42,403 nucleotides of DNA from Candidatus Peregrinibacteria bacterium (GTDB taxonomy: Bacteria > Patescibacteriota > Gracilibacteria > UBA1369 > UM-FILTER-53-11), in the NCBI GenBank assembly GCA_023245725.1, contig JAHFJU010000005.1, forward strand, positions 1 through 42,403, read 5' to 3'. A program made the translations under genes and the position numbers. Shown piece by piece: positions 1 through 8,489 of the stretch (positions within the stretch are counted from its first letter, which is position 1; each line of letters opens with the position of its first letter). The notes under the pieces are model-generated. The model was not told where the DNA came from and did no database searches. It saw nothing but the letters and a program-made list of their open reading frames with translations.

Positions 1-2192
1 TTGGAGAAATTATGGCGCTTGGCCGTTCATTTGAAGAAGTACTGCAAAAAGGATTACGAATGCTGCAAATTGGCCTTCATGGATTTGTGGCAAATGAAAA
101 AGTATCGTTTGATTTTGCTCCGACGCATGGCAAAAATGCAATTTCAAGAGATGACGAAGAACACAAGAAAGCTCTCGAACAAGCCATAAAAGTACCAACC
201 CCAAAACGCATTGTAGCAATTGCCGCTGCATTGCAGATGGGAATGACAACGCAAAGAATCAACGAATTATCCGGCATAGACGAGTGGTTTTTGATGAAGC
301 TGAAAAATATTATTGAGATGGAGAAAACGCTAGAGAAAACAAGTCTCACAAAAATTTCGCATGATGTTTTGTTGCAGGCGAAAAAATATGGATTTTCAGA
401 TAAACAAATTTCGACACTCACAAAATCGAAAGAATCTGACGTTCGCGCACTACGCAAAAAAACCAAGGTATTGCCGGTAATGAAACAGATCGACACTCTT
501 GCTGCTGAGTTCCCTGCAAACACAAATTATCTTTATGCCACATATCACGGAACAAAGAATGACACAGGCACTATTAACTCGAAAAATCCAAAAGATAAAA
601 ACAAGAAAAAACAGCCGAAGAAAGTTGTTGTTTTGGGAGGGGGAGCATACGCGATAGGCACTTCAGTCGAGTTTGACTGGTGTTCTGTTACAGCAGTACA
701 GACTCTCAAAAAAATGGGATACGAGACGATAATGGTGAACTACAATCCAGAGACTGTTTCTACAGACTATGACATGTGCGACAAATTATATTTTGATGAA
801 CTTTCACTCGAACGGATACTCGACATAGTCGAAGCGGAAAAACCGATTGGCGTTGTAATTTCTACTGGAGGGCAAGTTGCAAACAATCTCGCAATGAAGT
901 TGCATAATGCCGGAGTTAAAATCCTTGGAACAACACCCGAAAATATCGACATGGCAGAAGATCGCCACAAGTTCTCCGCGCTGCTAGATACGCTAGAAAT
1001 AGACCAGCCTCAGTGGAAAGAATTAAAGTCGCTGGAGAGCATTGAGACGTTTGCCGAAAAAGTCGGATACCCGCTTTTAGTACGACCAAGTTACGTGCTT
1101 TCGGGTGCTGCAATGAGCGTTGCGCGCAATAAAGAAGAGCTCGAAGATTACCTTACAAAAGCGACAAATATTTCGACAGATGGAGGCGATGGAAAAACCG
1201 CAAGCTCGGTCGTTGTTAGTAAATTCGAAGTCGGCGCGAAAGAAATTGAGATAGATGCAGTCGCGCATAAAGGCGAAATCGTTATCTACGCGATTTCGGA
1301 ACATATAGAGAATGCCGGCGTTCACTCAGGCGACGCGACCATAGTTCTTCCTCCTCAAAAATTATACTTTGAAACTATTAAGAGAATTAAAAATATTTCA
1401 AAAGCTATTGCAAAAAACCTCAACATTTCTGGGCCGTTCAACATGCAATTTTTGGCAAAAAACAATGACGTTAAAGTGATAGAGTGCAACCTGCGCGCGT
1501 CGCGGAGTTTCCCATTCGCATCGAAGGTTACCGGCTACAACTTTATTGAAATTGCGACATATTCAATGATGAACAATCCTCACATTGAAGAATTGAAAAA
1601 AGTTAAATATGTGACTCTCGACCTTGAACATGTTGGAGTAAAAGCGCCACAGTTTTCATTCTCACGATTGAAGGGCGCCGATCCTGTTTTGGGCGTTGAA
1701 ATGGCTTCTACAGGAGAAGTCGCGTGCTTTGGCGACGACATGTACGAGGCACTTTTAAAGGCGATGATTTCAACAGGATTTGTAATTCCAAAGAAAAATA
1801 TTTTGCTTTCAATCGGACGAATCGAAGATAAAGTTGCATTCTTACCTGCGGCACAACAACTCGTTGAACAAGGATTCAACTTGTTTGCGACAGAAGGTAC
1901 CTCACAATTTTTAGCAGAGAACGGACTCACTTCAACGACGCTGTATAAAGCGCGCGACAAAAAAACTCCGAATATTCTCGATGCAATCAGTGGTAAAAAA
2001 GTTGACCTCGTTATAGACATTCCAAAATCGTACAGCCACGACGAAGTAACCGACGGCTACCTCATTCGTCGCCGCGCTATCGACTCAAATATTCCGCTTA
2101 TAACGAACGTGCAAGTCGCAAAGGCAATTACAGAAGCACTTCGCCGTTACACTCAAGACACGCTGCAAATTAAGCCATGGAGTGGGTACTAA
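1..2192 (+). CDS. carB: Carbamoyl-phosphate synthase large subunit (5' truncated by window)
   Basis: The reading frame is open from the window edge; its first codons read GEIMALGRSFEE, which matches the end of the first ATP-grasp half of CarB, so the N-terminal third lies outside. The remaining ~730 residues hold the helical oligomerisation region, the second (carbamoyl phosphate-forming) ATP-grasp half and a C-terminal MGS-like allosteric domain (roughly the last 130 residues). The family makes carbamoyl phosphate from glutamine, bicarbonate and 2 ATP for pyrimidine and arginine synthesis. The signature opening the second half reads GGGAYAIGTSVEFDW rather than the E. coli-type GPNRIGQGIEFDY, which resembles the eukaryotic CAD/CPS version. 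It stops 79 bp before pdxS. No carA is visible. Identification is very secure. Confidence 0.96.
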   Translation, partial: GEIMALGRSFEEVLQKGLRMLQIGLHGFVANEKVSFDFAPTHGKNAISRDDEEHKKALEQAIKVPTPKRIVAIAAALQMGMTTQRINELSGIDEWFLMKLKNIIEMEKTLEKTSLTKISHDVLLQAKKYGFSDKQISTLTKSKESDVRALRKKTKVLPVMKQIDTLAAEFPANTNYLYATYHGTKNDTGTINSKNPKDKNKKKQPKKVVVLGGGAYAIGTSVEFDWCSVTAVQTLKKMGYETIMVNYNPETVSTDYDMCDKLYFDELSLERILDIVEAEKPIGVVISTGGQVANNLAMKLHNAGVKILGTTPENIDMAEDRHKFSALLDTLEIDQPQWKELKSLESIETFAEKVGYPLLVRPSYVLSGAAMSVARNKEELEDYLTKATNISTDGGDGKTASSVVVSKFEVGAKEIEIDAVAHKGEIVIYAISEHIENAGVHSGDATIVLPPQKLYFETIKRIKNISKAIAKNLNISGPFNMQFLAKNNDVKVIECNLRASRSFPFASKVTGYNFIEIATYSMMNNPHIEELKKVKYVTLDLEHVGVKAPQFSFSRLKGADPVLGVEMASTGEVACFGDDMYEALLKAMISTGFVIPKKNILLSIGRIEDKVAFLPAAQQLVEQGFNLFATEGTSQFLAENGLTSTTLYKARDKKTPNILDAISGKKVDLVIDIPKSYSHDEVTDGYLIRRRAIDSNIPLITNVQVAKAITEALRRYTQDTLQIKPWSGY

Positions 2193-2271
2193 TCTACTTT
2201 TTTATTTATTTTTTGGCTCACATACGGCAAACTAGGCACGCGTCGTGTTTTATCTAACCATATTCGATCAA

Positions 2272-3273
2272 ATGACAATCAAAAACACTCCAAAACTTAA
2301 ATCAGGTCTAGCTCAAATGCTTAAAGGCGGCGTTATTATGGATGTAGTCACTCCCGACCAAGCGGAGATTGCAGAAAAAGCAGGTGCTGTAGCCGTTATG
2401 GCGCTTGAACGTGTTCCATCGGATATTCGTAAAGATGGAGGAGTCGCGCGTATGAGTGACCCGAAAATGATTAAAGGGATTATAAAAGTGTCGTCTATTC
2501 CTGTCATGGCCAAGGTTCGTATCGGTCACTTTGTTGAGGCGCAAATTTTAGAGGCGCTCGGAGTTGATTACATTGATGAATCGGAGGTTCTAACTCCTGC
2601 CGATGAATTTTTTCATGTAGATAAAAGTGCGTTCAAGGTTCCATTTGTATGTGGAGCACGAAACCTTGGTGAGGCGCTTAGACGCGTTCAAGAAGGCGCG
2701 GCAATGATACGTACAAAGGGCGAGGCTGGAACAGGAAACGTTGTAGAGGCCGTTCGTCACATGCGCCAAATGCAGAGCGACATGGCAGAAATTGCAGTTT
2801 TGTGGGAGATGGCTACTGGAAAAAAATCTAAAATTCATGCGCTTGAGACACTAAAGCCGGAGCAATTCCGCGTAGTTCCAGAGGTAAAGGCACGACTTCC
2901 TCTAAAAAAACTAACCACAAAAAAGGCGCGCGAATTACTAAAAGAGCGCGCGAAAGAAATGCGAGTAACTCTTGAACTTGTTGAGTGGGTGGGAGAAAAC
3001 GGCAAACTGCCTGTAGTAAATTTTGCCGCAGGAGGAATTGCGACTCCGGCAGACGCAGCACTTATGATGCAACTTGGCGCTGAAGGTGTGTTTGTAGGCT
3101 CAGGAATTTTCAAATCGGCCGACCCTGCTCTTCGTGCACAGGCGATTGTAAAAGCAACTCTCCACTTTAACGATCCAAAGATAATTGCAGAGGTTTCTGA
3201 AGACCTTGGAGCCTCTATGGAAAGCCAAGAGATCAATAAATTGAAGGATAAGTTTGCCGAAAGAGGGTGGTAG
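2272..3273 (+). CDS. pdxS: Pyridoxal 5'-phosphate synthase, PdxS synthase subunit
   Basis: PdxS condenses ribose 5-phosphate, glyceraldehyde 3-phosphate and ammonia (supplied by PdxT) to PLP. I chose the ATG at 2272 over an in-frame GTG at 2245 because it places the catalytic residues at the Bacillus numbering: D24 (in VIMDVV), K81 (in VMAKVRIGH) and K149 (in [10 protein letters not shown]). The phosphate-binding run [14 protein letters not shown] and FVGSGIFKS are intact. The protein is 333 residues, about 40 longer than usual. The excess is a lysine/arginine-rich insertion at about residues 170-235, between the HMR helix and the LVEWV strand. In canonical PdxS this connection is only about 30 residues. 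PdxT lies 4.5 kb downstream rather than adjacent. No strong RBS is visible; a weak -10 (CATATT, 2259-2264) sits 7 nt before the start. Confidence 0.96.
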   Translation: MTIKNTPKLKSGLAQMLKGGVIMDVVTPDQAEIAEKAGAVAVMALERVPSDIRKDGGVARMSDPKMIKGIIKVSSIPVMAKVRIGHFVEAQILEALGVDYIDESEVLTPADEFFHVDKSAFKVPFVCGARNLGEALRRVQEGAAMIRTKGEAGTGNVVEAVRHMRQMQSDMAEIAVLWEMATGKKSKIHALETLKPEQFRVVPEVKARLPLKKLTTKKARELLKERAKEMRVTLELVEWVGENGKLPVVNFAAGGIATPADAALMMQLGAEGVFVGSGIFKSADPALRAQAIVKATLHFNDPKIIAEVSEDLGASMESQEINKLKDKFAERGW

Positions 3274-3295
3274 ATAGCGAGAAACCCATTCAGCC

Positions 3296-3323
3296 TTGAC
3301 AAACTAAGATCTCAGCGCATAAT
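3296..3323 (+). promoter_or_regulatory. Sigma70-type promoter for the thioredoxin-like gene
   Basis: A perfect -35 TTGACA (3296-3301) is followed after 16 bp by CATAAT (3318-3323). The predicted transcription start near 3330 leaves a leader of about 24 nt before the ATG at 3354. The -35 is embedded in GCCTTGACA, a context repeated upstream of the genes at 4226 and 33882. Confidence 0.7.
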
Positions 3324-3353
3324 AATGCCCTAAAAATATAACTATTATGTCTC

Positions 3354-3983
3354 ATGCGCAACGAAAGAGATTCGTGGGGAGGAGCAGAAAATTGTCGAGT
3401 TGATGCATTTTTTCCAAGACATTTGCAAGAAATTTTGGCTGGAATTGCTTTTGCGGTTGCTGGGATTGCACATTCAAGTGGGCGGGCTGAAGAGGTGAGG
3501 GAGAGTACAATCGCTTATGTGGCTTCTTCCTGCAAGGATCATAATTTTGATAAAAAAGTATGGGAGCGATATTTGCCCAATGATAAACCAAGTAATAAAT
3601 TTAGAGAAATCACAAGGATTCCTCCTGAATTGATGGCATCTCTTGGAAAGAAAGGGAAGTTTTTTATAATTATGGGAAGTCACGATTGTGCTGCGTGCGC
3701 AATTGCAAAAGAATGGTGGGAAAAAGTTGACCTTGGCGGGTTTTCGCCGATTTATCTTACAACTCGTGGTGGCGAAATAGGGCTTGATGATTATGATAAA
3801 AACTATGCGGATATTGAGTCTTTATTTGGTAAGGGTTTGTTGACTGGGAATCATTTGCCTTATGGTTTTTTAGTTCAGGACGGGAAACTTTTGAAATTTT
3901 CCAATGATGGACTTTGCAATGTGACGAATGATGACAATGGTATTGCTGTTTTCTTGAATAAGCTTGAGGGTAAAGTAAAATAG
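3354..3983 (+). CDS. Putative exported thioredoxin-fold protein with CAAC motif
   Basis: This 209-residue protein has a hydrophobic stretch at about residues 25-41 that could be a signal peptide or N-terminal anchor behind an unusually long polar leader. The strand FFIIMGSHDCAACAIAKEWW has C112-A-A-C115 at the position where thioredoxin-fold proteins carry the CxxC redox site, followed by a helix. This suggests a periplasmic or membrane-tethered thiol-disulfide protein, but overall similarity to named families is not clear to me. The canonical cis-proline is not obvious; LPYGFLVQDGKLL (after residue 175) is the best candidate region. Codon use is richer in GGG, TTT and GTT than in the flanking genes, which could indicate acquisition. 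It has its own strong promoter and no operon partner. Confidence 0.6.
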   Translation: MRNERDSWGGAENCRVDAFFPRHLQEILAGIAFAVAGIAHSSGRAEEVRESTIAYVASSCKDHNFDKKVWERYLPNDKPSNKFREITRIPPELMASLGKKGKFFIIMGSHDCAACAIAKEWWEKVDLGGFSPIYLTTRGGEIGLDDYDKNYADIESLFGKGLLTGNHLPYGFLVQDGKLLKFSNDGLCNVTNDDNGIAVFLNKLEGKVK

Positions 3984-4188
3984 TGATTTGGGTATTTTCA
4001 GTTCAACTGTGGCGGCGTTTCGTTTGGGCAATTGAGCGTCGTCCATTGCTATATGAGCTTTATATATTTTAATATTTTCCTGGGAAGACATTTTTACAAT
4101 GATTATTTAGGAGTGTAAAGGGAGCAGCCGAATGGAAGCGATTAATACCTTTTACAGCTTTATAACACCATTTTTTCCGCCATTCGCC

Positions 4189-4219
4189 TTGACAAAGAAT
4201 AGATTCAGTATACTATACT
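4189..4219 (+). promoter_or_regulatory. Promoter for orphan gene at 4226, probably leaderless
   Basis: TTGACA at 4189-4194 is followed by overlapping -10 candidates TACTAT (4211-4216, 16 bp spacer) and TATACT (4214-4219, 19 bp spacer). The ATG lies 6-9 nt after the -10, so transcription should begin at or almost at the start codon. A 7-bp inverted repeat (CGAATGG at 4129-4135, CCATTCG at 4180-4186) flanks the region just upstream of the -35. Confidence 0.65.
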
Positions 4220-4225
4220 GCAACT

Positions 4226-5293
4226 ATGGCCAACATACCAGAAAAACGCAATACTGATTTAGAAATACAGACAAGCCTTGAAGCAGACGGTACAGAGCGG
4301 GGTTCTAGTGTTTTAAACACTACAGAAATGAGACCTATAAGGTTTGAATCCTCAAACCAAACGATACTCCCGCCAGCGGCAGTTGCTCCAGTTGATTTCG
4401 AAAAACCAGCGATTGAAAATGCCTCACAAGGTTCTGTAAATCCAAAATCGATAGCCGAAGAACTTAGTGAAAGACTAGCAGCAAAAGTAACAAGAGCTAC
4501 TATTAAACCTAATGCTGAAGACCAAAGCGGTAGGGTTATAAAGCTACCAAATCCTCCTTCACGTAGCGCAATTAGTTTTTTTGAAGCAGTAAAAGCTGCT
4601 GGCGATAATTGCGTAATCGAACATCCATCAGCGCAAAGACAACTTAACGAAGATGAAATACTGAATATAAAGCTAAAATCCAGGCGAGAATTCTTTGAAT
4701 ATTTTATCAATATCCTAAAAAAACTAAAAACTCTCTTAGTAAATCCGGCAGATATGTCGGCAATAGACAGACATGTATTAGAAATTACAACCGCCACAAA
4801 TCACATAATTGATTTTGTTCTACCTGATATCTGCAGCGACCTGCTTACTGAAGGAATTATAACAATGTCAGATAATGACGGCTGGCTAATGTGGAATGAC
4901 CCAATTAAAGCTTCATTAAATGGCAAACCTGTACGCATATCATCAAAACACAAAGACACCGATGGCAACGCCGATGACATATTTGCTATAGAATTAGCAG
5001 ACAAAGGCGACAAGTTTAAAGAAGGAGGTAATCGAATGTTCATTCGTACATCGACAGTTGAAGACGGCATAAAAAAAGAAGGTTACTATTTTTCAATTAC
5101 TGATACATCGACAAACACAACCAGCACCCTTGTATCACTTTCACGTGCAGATACATTCGATGCAAGTAAAGCTGGCCCAAACGGAATAGGCGCAATAGGA
5201 TTAAAGTTTTATCACTTAGCAGTCGCTCTTAACAAAGCCTTAGCTGTTGCCATAGAAAATATAGAAGAACAAAATGCTCAAACCTCAGCCTAA
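4226..5293 (+). CDS. Hypothetical protein (355 aa, cytoplasmic)
   Basis: I do not recognise a family. There is no signal peptide or membrane segment. Residues 1-110 are polar and low in predicted structure (rich in E, S, T, P). Residues about 120-190 look helical (SRREFFEYFINILKKLKTLL). The C-terminal half (about 200-350) alternates strands and ends in a long alanine-rich helix with the run LKFYHLAVALNKALAVAIEN. The gene stands alone behind its own promoter. Its stop codon overlaps the convergent transporter gene by 4 bp (shared TAG/TAA context at 5290-5293). Length, start and promoter all support a real gene, but function is unknown. Confidence 0.75.
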   Translation: MANIPEKRNTDLEIQTSLEADGTERGSSVLNTTEMRPIRFESSNQTILPPAAVAPVDFEKPAIENASQGSVNPKSIAEELSERLAAKVTRATIKPNAEDQSGRVIKLPNPPSRSAISFFEAVKAAGDNCVIEHPSAQRQLNEDEILNIKLKSRREFFEYFINILKKLKTLLVNPADMSAIDRHVLEITTATNHIIDFVLPDICSDLLTEGIITMSDNDGWLMWNDPIKASLNGKPVRISSKHKDTDGNADDIFAIELADKGDKFKEGGNRMFIRTSTVEDGIKKEGYYFSITDTSTNTTSTLVSLSRADTFDASKAGPNGIGAIGLKFYHLAVALNKALAVAIENIEEQNAQTSA

Positions 5294-6543
5294 AAAATAA
5301 TATCGCCAACTAAAAGTGCGCTCAGAATAATCAAAATAATCACAGAGATCCACGCTACAACGTTATACCAAGGCTTGTTCACATACTTTCCCATAAGCCA
5401 TTTTTTATTTACCAGTTTGATAATAAAAATCAAAACCGGGGCTAGCAAAACTCCATTTATAACCTGAGCAACCAGCATGATTTTTACCAATGGAACCGAA
5501 GGAAAAAGCAACGGAATGGCTCCAGAAAGAATCAAAAACGTAAATATTCCATAATACACTGGCGCTTCTTTAAACGTTTTATCTAAACCTGATTCAAATC
5601 CTAATCCTTCACAAACATAATACGCAGTAGCAAGCGGTACAATCATCGCGCCGAGTAAAGAAGCATTTAGTAAACCAATCGCAAATAAATATTCCGCAGC
5701 ATTACCGGCCAACGGCCCAAGTGCCAAAGCGGCATCGGCCGCTGTATCGATTTTAACGCCATTTACAAACAAGGTCGCGGCCGCGGCAATAATTATAAAC
5801 GCTGACACGGTATCAGACATTATTGAGCCTATAATAACGTCCCATTTTGTGTACGAATATTGCTCAACTTTAATTCGTTTCTCAACTGCCGATGCCTGCA
5901 AATAAAATTGCATCCATGGGGCTACAGTTGTTCCGATCAATCCAATTACCAAGAAAATATAATCATGGTCAAAACTCAAAGTTGGCACAAGTGAACCATG
6001 CAAAACAGATGTCCATTGCGGGTGCGCCAAAATCCCTGAAATTATGTATGAAATAAACAAAAACGCACCAACTAAAAATATTTTTTCAGCTACACGATAA
6101 TTGGTTTTTGTAATAACAAGCCAAATCGCAACTGCAGAAAGCGGCACACTTACAAAACGTGGAATGTCGAAAATTTCAAAAGCTCCGGCCACACCGGCGA
6201 ACTCTGCCATTACCGTTGCAATATTAGCCAAAAATAAACCAGACAAAATATAGAACGCAATTCGCGCGCCATATACTTCGCGAATCAAATCAGCTAGACC
6301 TTTGCCAGAAACAACGCCCATACGAGCGCACATCTCTTGAACAATTATCAGCACGACAGTAATAACAATCATCACCCACAAAAGAGAGTAACCATAATGT
6401 GCTCCAGCGACAGAGTAGGTTGTGATTCCACCAGCATCGTTACCGGCAGCGGCGGCAATTATCCCAGGGCCAACGATAGCAAGGAACCCGAGAATCGAAC
6501 GAAATCTATTTTTAAGTGCAGCGAGCATAGAACGATTATTCAT
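5290..6543 (-). CDS. NRAMP-related (SLC11) transporter, magnesium-type signature
   Basis: This 417-residue membrane protein has about 11 hydrophobic helices and the SLC11 fold signatures. In helix 1 the canonical DPGN is DAGG (D36-G39), and in helix 6 the canonical MPH is APW (A208-W210). Keeping the metal-binding Asp while losing the Asn and the soft-metal Met is what is known for NRAMP-related magnesium transporters (NRMT), so I infer uptake of Mg2+ (perhaps Mn2+) rather than classic Mn/Fe import. The start is the ATG at 6543, whose ATGAATAA overlaps the stop of the upstream MgtE-N/CBS gene by 8 bp, implying translational coupling. An upstream in-frame start at 6615 would add residues unlike the family. 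Confidence 0.88.
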   Translation of the reverse strand: MNNRSMLAALKNRFRSILGFLAIVGPGIIAAAAGNDAGGITTYSVAGAHYGYSLLWVMIVITVVLIIVQEMCARMGVVSGKGLADLIREVYGARIAFYILSGLFLANIATVMAEFAGVAGAFEIFDIPRFVSVPLSAVAIWLVITKTNYRVAEKIFLVGAFLFISYIISGILAHPQWTSVLHGSLVPTLSFDHDYIFLVIGLIGTTVAPWMQFYLQASAVEKRIKVEQYSYTKWDVIIGSIMSDTVSAFIIIAAAATLFVNGVKIDTAADAALALGPLAGNAAEYLFAIGLLNASLLGAMIVPLATAYYVCEGLGFESGLDKTFKEAPVYYGIFTFLILSGAIPLLFPSVPLVKIMLVAQVINGVLLAPVLIFIIKLVNKKWLMGKYVNKPWYNVVAWISVIILIILSALLVGDIIF

Positions 6544-7792
6544 TATTTTCTTGCAAAATAGGCAGTACGTCATCGACGGTAATAACACCGACAAGCGCTT
6601 TTTTAGGACCAACAACAGGAATTTCGACCAAGTTGTACTTTGAAAGTTTTTCGATTACTTCATCGACGTGCTCTTTACGACGGACACTAACAGGCTCGTC
6701 TTCTTTTAATAACGAACTCAGCTGGGTATTCGGCTCAGCAAAAATCAAATCGTGAATTGAAATAACTCCTTCAAGCTCATCGGCTGGGCCAACTACATAA
6801 ATTGAATACGCGCGCGCCACTTGGTCTTTCTTTTTTCTCAACTCTTCCAACGCGCGCGCGACTGTTGTACGGCATGATAAAGCCACAAATTCGGTATTCA
6901 TAATACTTCCAGCGGTGTCTTCTTTAAATTTAAGCAGCTCTCGAATTTCTTCAGCATCTCCAAGTTTCATCGCATTCAAAACTTGTCTCATTCGTCGTGC
7001 AGGCAGCTCGGCAACTATGTCGGTAGCAGAATCAGGCGACAGCCTCTCTAGCATTTTACTCAACACTTCATCTTTAAATCGCTCAAGCAATTCTTTTCGC
7101 ACATCCGGCTCAAGCTCTTCAATAGTTCGAGCCATTTGATCCATCGGCAAAGTCTGCAAAATTGAAAGCCGCTCAAACTGATCAAGGTCGCTCACAATGT
7201 CGGCAAGGTCGGCAGGATGCATGCTTTTTAGTTCATCTTGTGCCACATTCAAAGTTATCTGATGCCTTAAACGAGCTGGAAGAGGATCAATATATTTGCT
7301 TGGCAACAACGTGTTCGAAAATCCTTTTTTAAAAAGTGATGCCAAAGAAAGAGCAACACCCTCAAGCCCGATACGCCGTAACAATCCTCTAAAACCAATG
7401 TCTGCCGCCACAACCAATAACTCTCCCTGCACAGCAACAATTTTCACGTCATTCACGCGCACCACACGATGCTCGGCAGTATCTACAATTTGCTGATCAA
7501 GAAAATCTCTCTTTAAACGCAATTCAGTGTCGTCATATTCAATCGGCACAATTTCACTTGGATTTTTTTTCAGCGAAATACTTACAGGATCAGTCTCAAT
7601 AGAACGAACCATGCTCCACGGAACAATTACGCGCTCACCATTTTTCGTGCGAATTCTAACTTTTGTGACTATAAAACTATCTTTATATGGCTTCACTATA
7701 AAATCCCTAAACACTCCATAAACGGCTTCATTCAGGCCATAAACAGGCTTACCAACGAGAGTCGAAAAGAAAAATTCAGAGAAAAAAGACAT
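6536..7792 (-). CDS. PRC-barrel / MgtE N-domain / CBS-pair protein, likely Mg2+ sensor subunit
   Basis: The 418-residue protein has no membrane segments. Residues about 10-130 form two PRC-barrel-like beta modules (GKPVYGLNEAVYG and VRVNDVKIVAVQGELLVV). Residues about 188-290 are MgtE intracellular N-domain repeats (MHPADLADIVSDLD and LSPDSATDIVAELP). Residues 293-418 are a CBS pair (TAGSIM, then YVVGPADELEGVISIHDL and IPVVGPKKALVGVITVDD). In MgtE channels these cytosolic modules sense Mg2+ and gate the pore. Here the MgtE pore is missing and the next, overlapping gene encodes an NRAMP-related transporter. I infer a separate regulatory subunit for that transporter. It is divergent from pdxT with a 58 bp gap. 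Confidence 0.88.
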   Translation of the reverse strand: MSFFSEFFFSTLVGKPVYGLNEAVYGVFRDFIVKPYKDSFIVTKVRIRTKNGERVIVPWSMVRSIETDPVSISLKKNPSEIVPIEYDDTELRLKRDFLDQQIVDTAEHRVVRVNDVKIVAVQGELLVVAADIGFRGLLRRIGLEGVALSLASLFKKGFSNTLLPSKYIDPLPARLRHQITLNVAQDELKSMHPADLADIVSDLDQFERLSILQTLPMDQMARTIEELEPDVRKELLERFKDEVLSKMLERLSPDSATDIVAELPARRMRQVLNAMKLGDAEEIRELLKFKEDTAGSIMNTEFVALSCRTTVARALEELRKKKDQVARAYSIYVVGPADELEGVISIHDLIFAEPNTQLSSLLKEDEPVSVRRKEHVDEVIEKLSKYNLVEIPVVGPKKALVGVITVDDVLPILQENNE

Positions 7793-7850
7793 AGGAGCTT
7801 GGTTGCTCGGCCATTTTCCTTGTAGAATGCATGCCGTGTCAACACAGAAT

Positions 7851-8489
7851 ATGGTTAAAATAGGAGTATTGGCAATTCAAGGATCGTTCGCGGAACACAT
7901 CGAAGTTTTGTCGCGTATTAATGTTCCAGCTATTGAAGTAAGAACCGTTGAAGAATTAAATTCTGTCGATGGGTTGATAATTCCCGGAGGCGAATCGACG
8001 ACAATAGGAAAATTAATGAAGTACTACGGACTCGACAAAGAGATAATTAAAAGAGCAACATTGCCGTCACGCTCTTCTAAAAACGAACGTGAACTTGGCG
8101 CATCTGCTCTTACAATTTGGGGAACCTGCGCTGGGGCAATTTTGTTGGCGAAACAAGTTGCCGAGCCACGCCCGGACATTTTAGGGCTTCTCGATATTTC
8201 AATTACGCGCAATGCATACGGCCCGCAAATAGAAAGTTTTGAGACCACAATTTCAATACCTAAAATTTCGAAAAAAAAAGTTGGAGCGGTTTTTATTCGG
8301 GCACCAAAAATCACTCGCGTCGGCAAAGGCGTCGAAGTGCTTGGAGTGCTAAAGTTTGGCCAGTATGACGAACCCGTGATTGTACAGTATAATAACCTCC
8401 TCGCATCGACGTTTCACCCTGAACTTACCAACGATACGAGCGTTCACGAATATTTTGTTTCACTCACCAGAACATATGCAAAAAAATAA
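7851..8489 (+). CDS. pdxT: Pyridoxal 5'-phosphate synthase, PdxT glutaminase subunit
   Basis: PdxT is the class-I glutaminase that feeds ammonia to PdxS. The start MVKIGVLAIQGSFAEH at 7851 matches the family N-terminus exactly; an upstream in-frame start at 7803 is not needed. Glutaminase landmarks are PGGEST (residues 45-50), the nucleophile C93 in GTCAGAILL and the His/Glu pair in FHPELT near the end. A ~14-residue insertion (LPSRSSKNERELGA) precedes the nucleophile, shifting it from the usual position near 79. A -10-like TAGAAT lies at 7823-7828. The 3' end overlaps folE by 14 bp, so the two are probably cotranscribed with recR. Confidence 0.95.
   Translation: MVKIGVLAIQGSFAEHIEVLSRINVPAIEVRTVEELNSVDGLIIPGGESTTIGKLMKYYGLDKEIIKRATLPSRSSKNERELGASALTIWGTCAGAILLAKQVAEPRPDILGLLDISITRNAYGPQIESFETTISIPKISKKKVGAVFIRAPKITRVGKGVEVLGVLKFGQYDEPVIVQYNNLLASTFHPELTNDTSVHEYFVSLTRTYAKK

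Noticed and set aside
4129..4186. CGAATGG/CCATTCG inverted repeat as a mobile-element end
   Set aside because: There is only one pair, with no transposase and no target duplication; listed only as context of the promoter.
7831..7863. Ten-codon leader peptide MPCQHRIWLK overlapping the pdxT start
   Set aside because: Its ATG lies 2 nt after the -10 (TAGAAT), so it would not be in the transcript.
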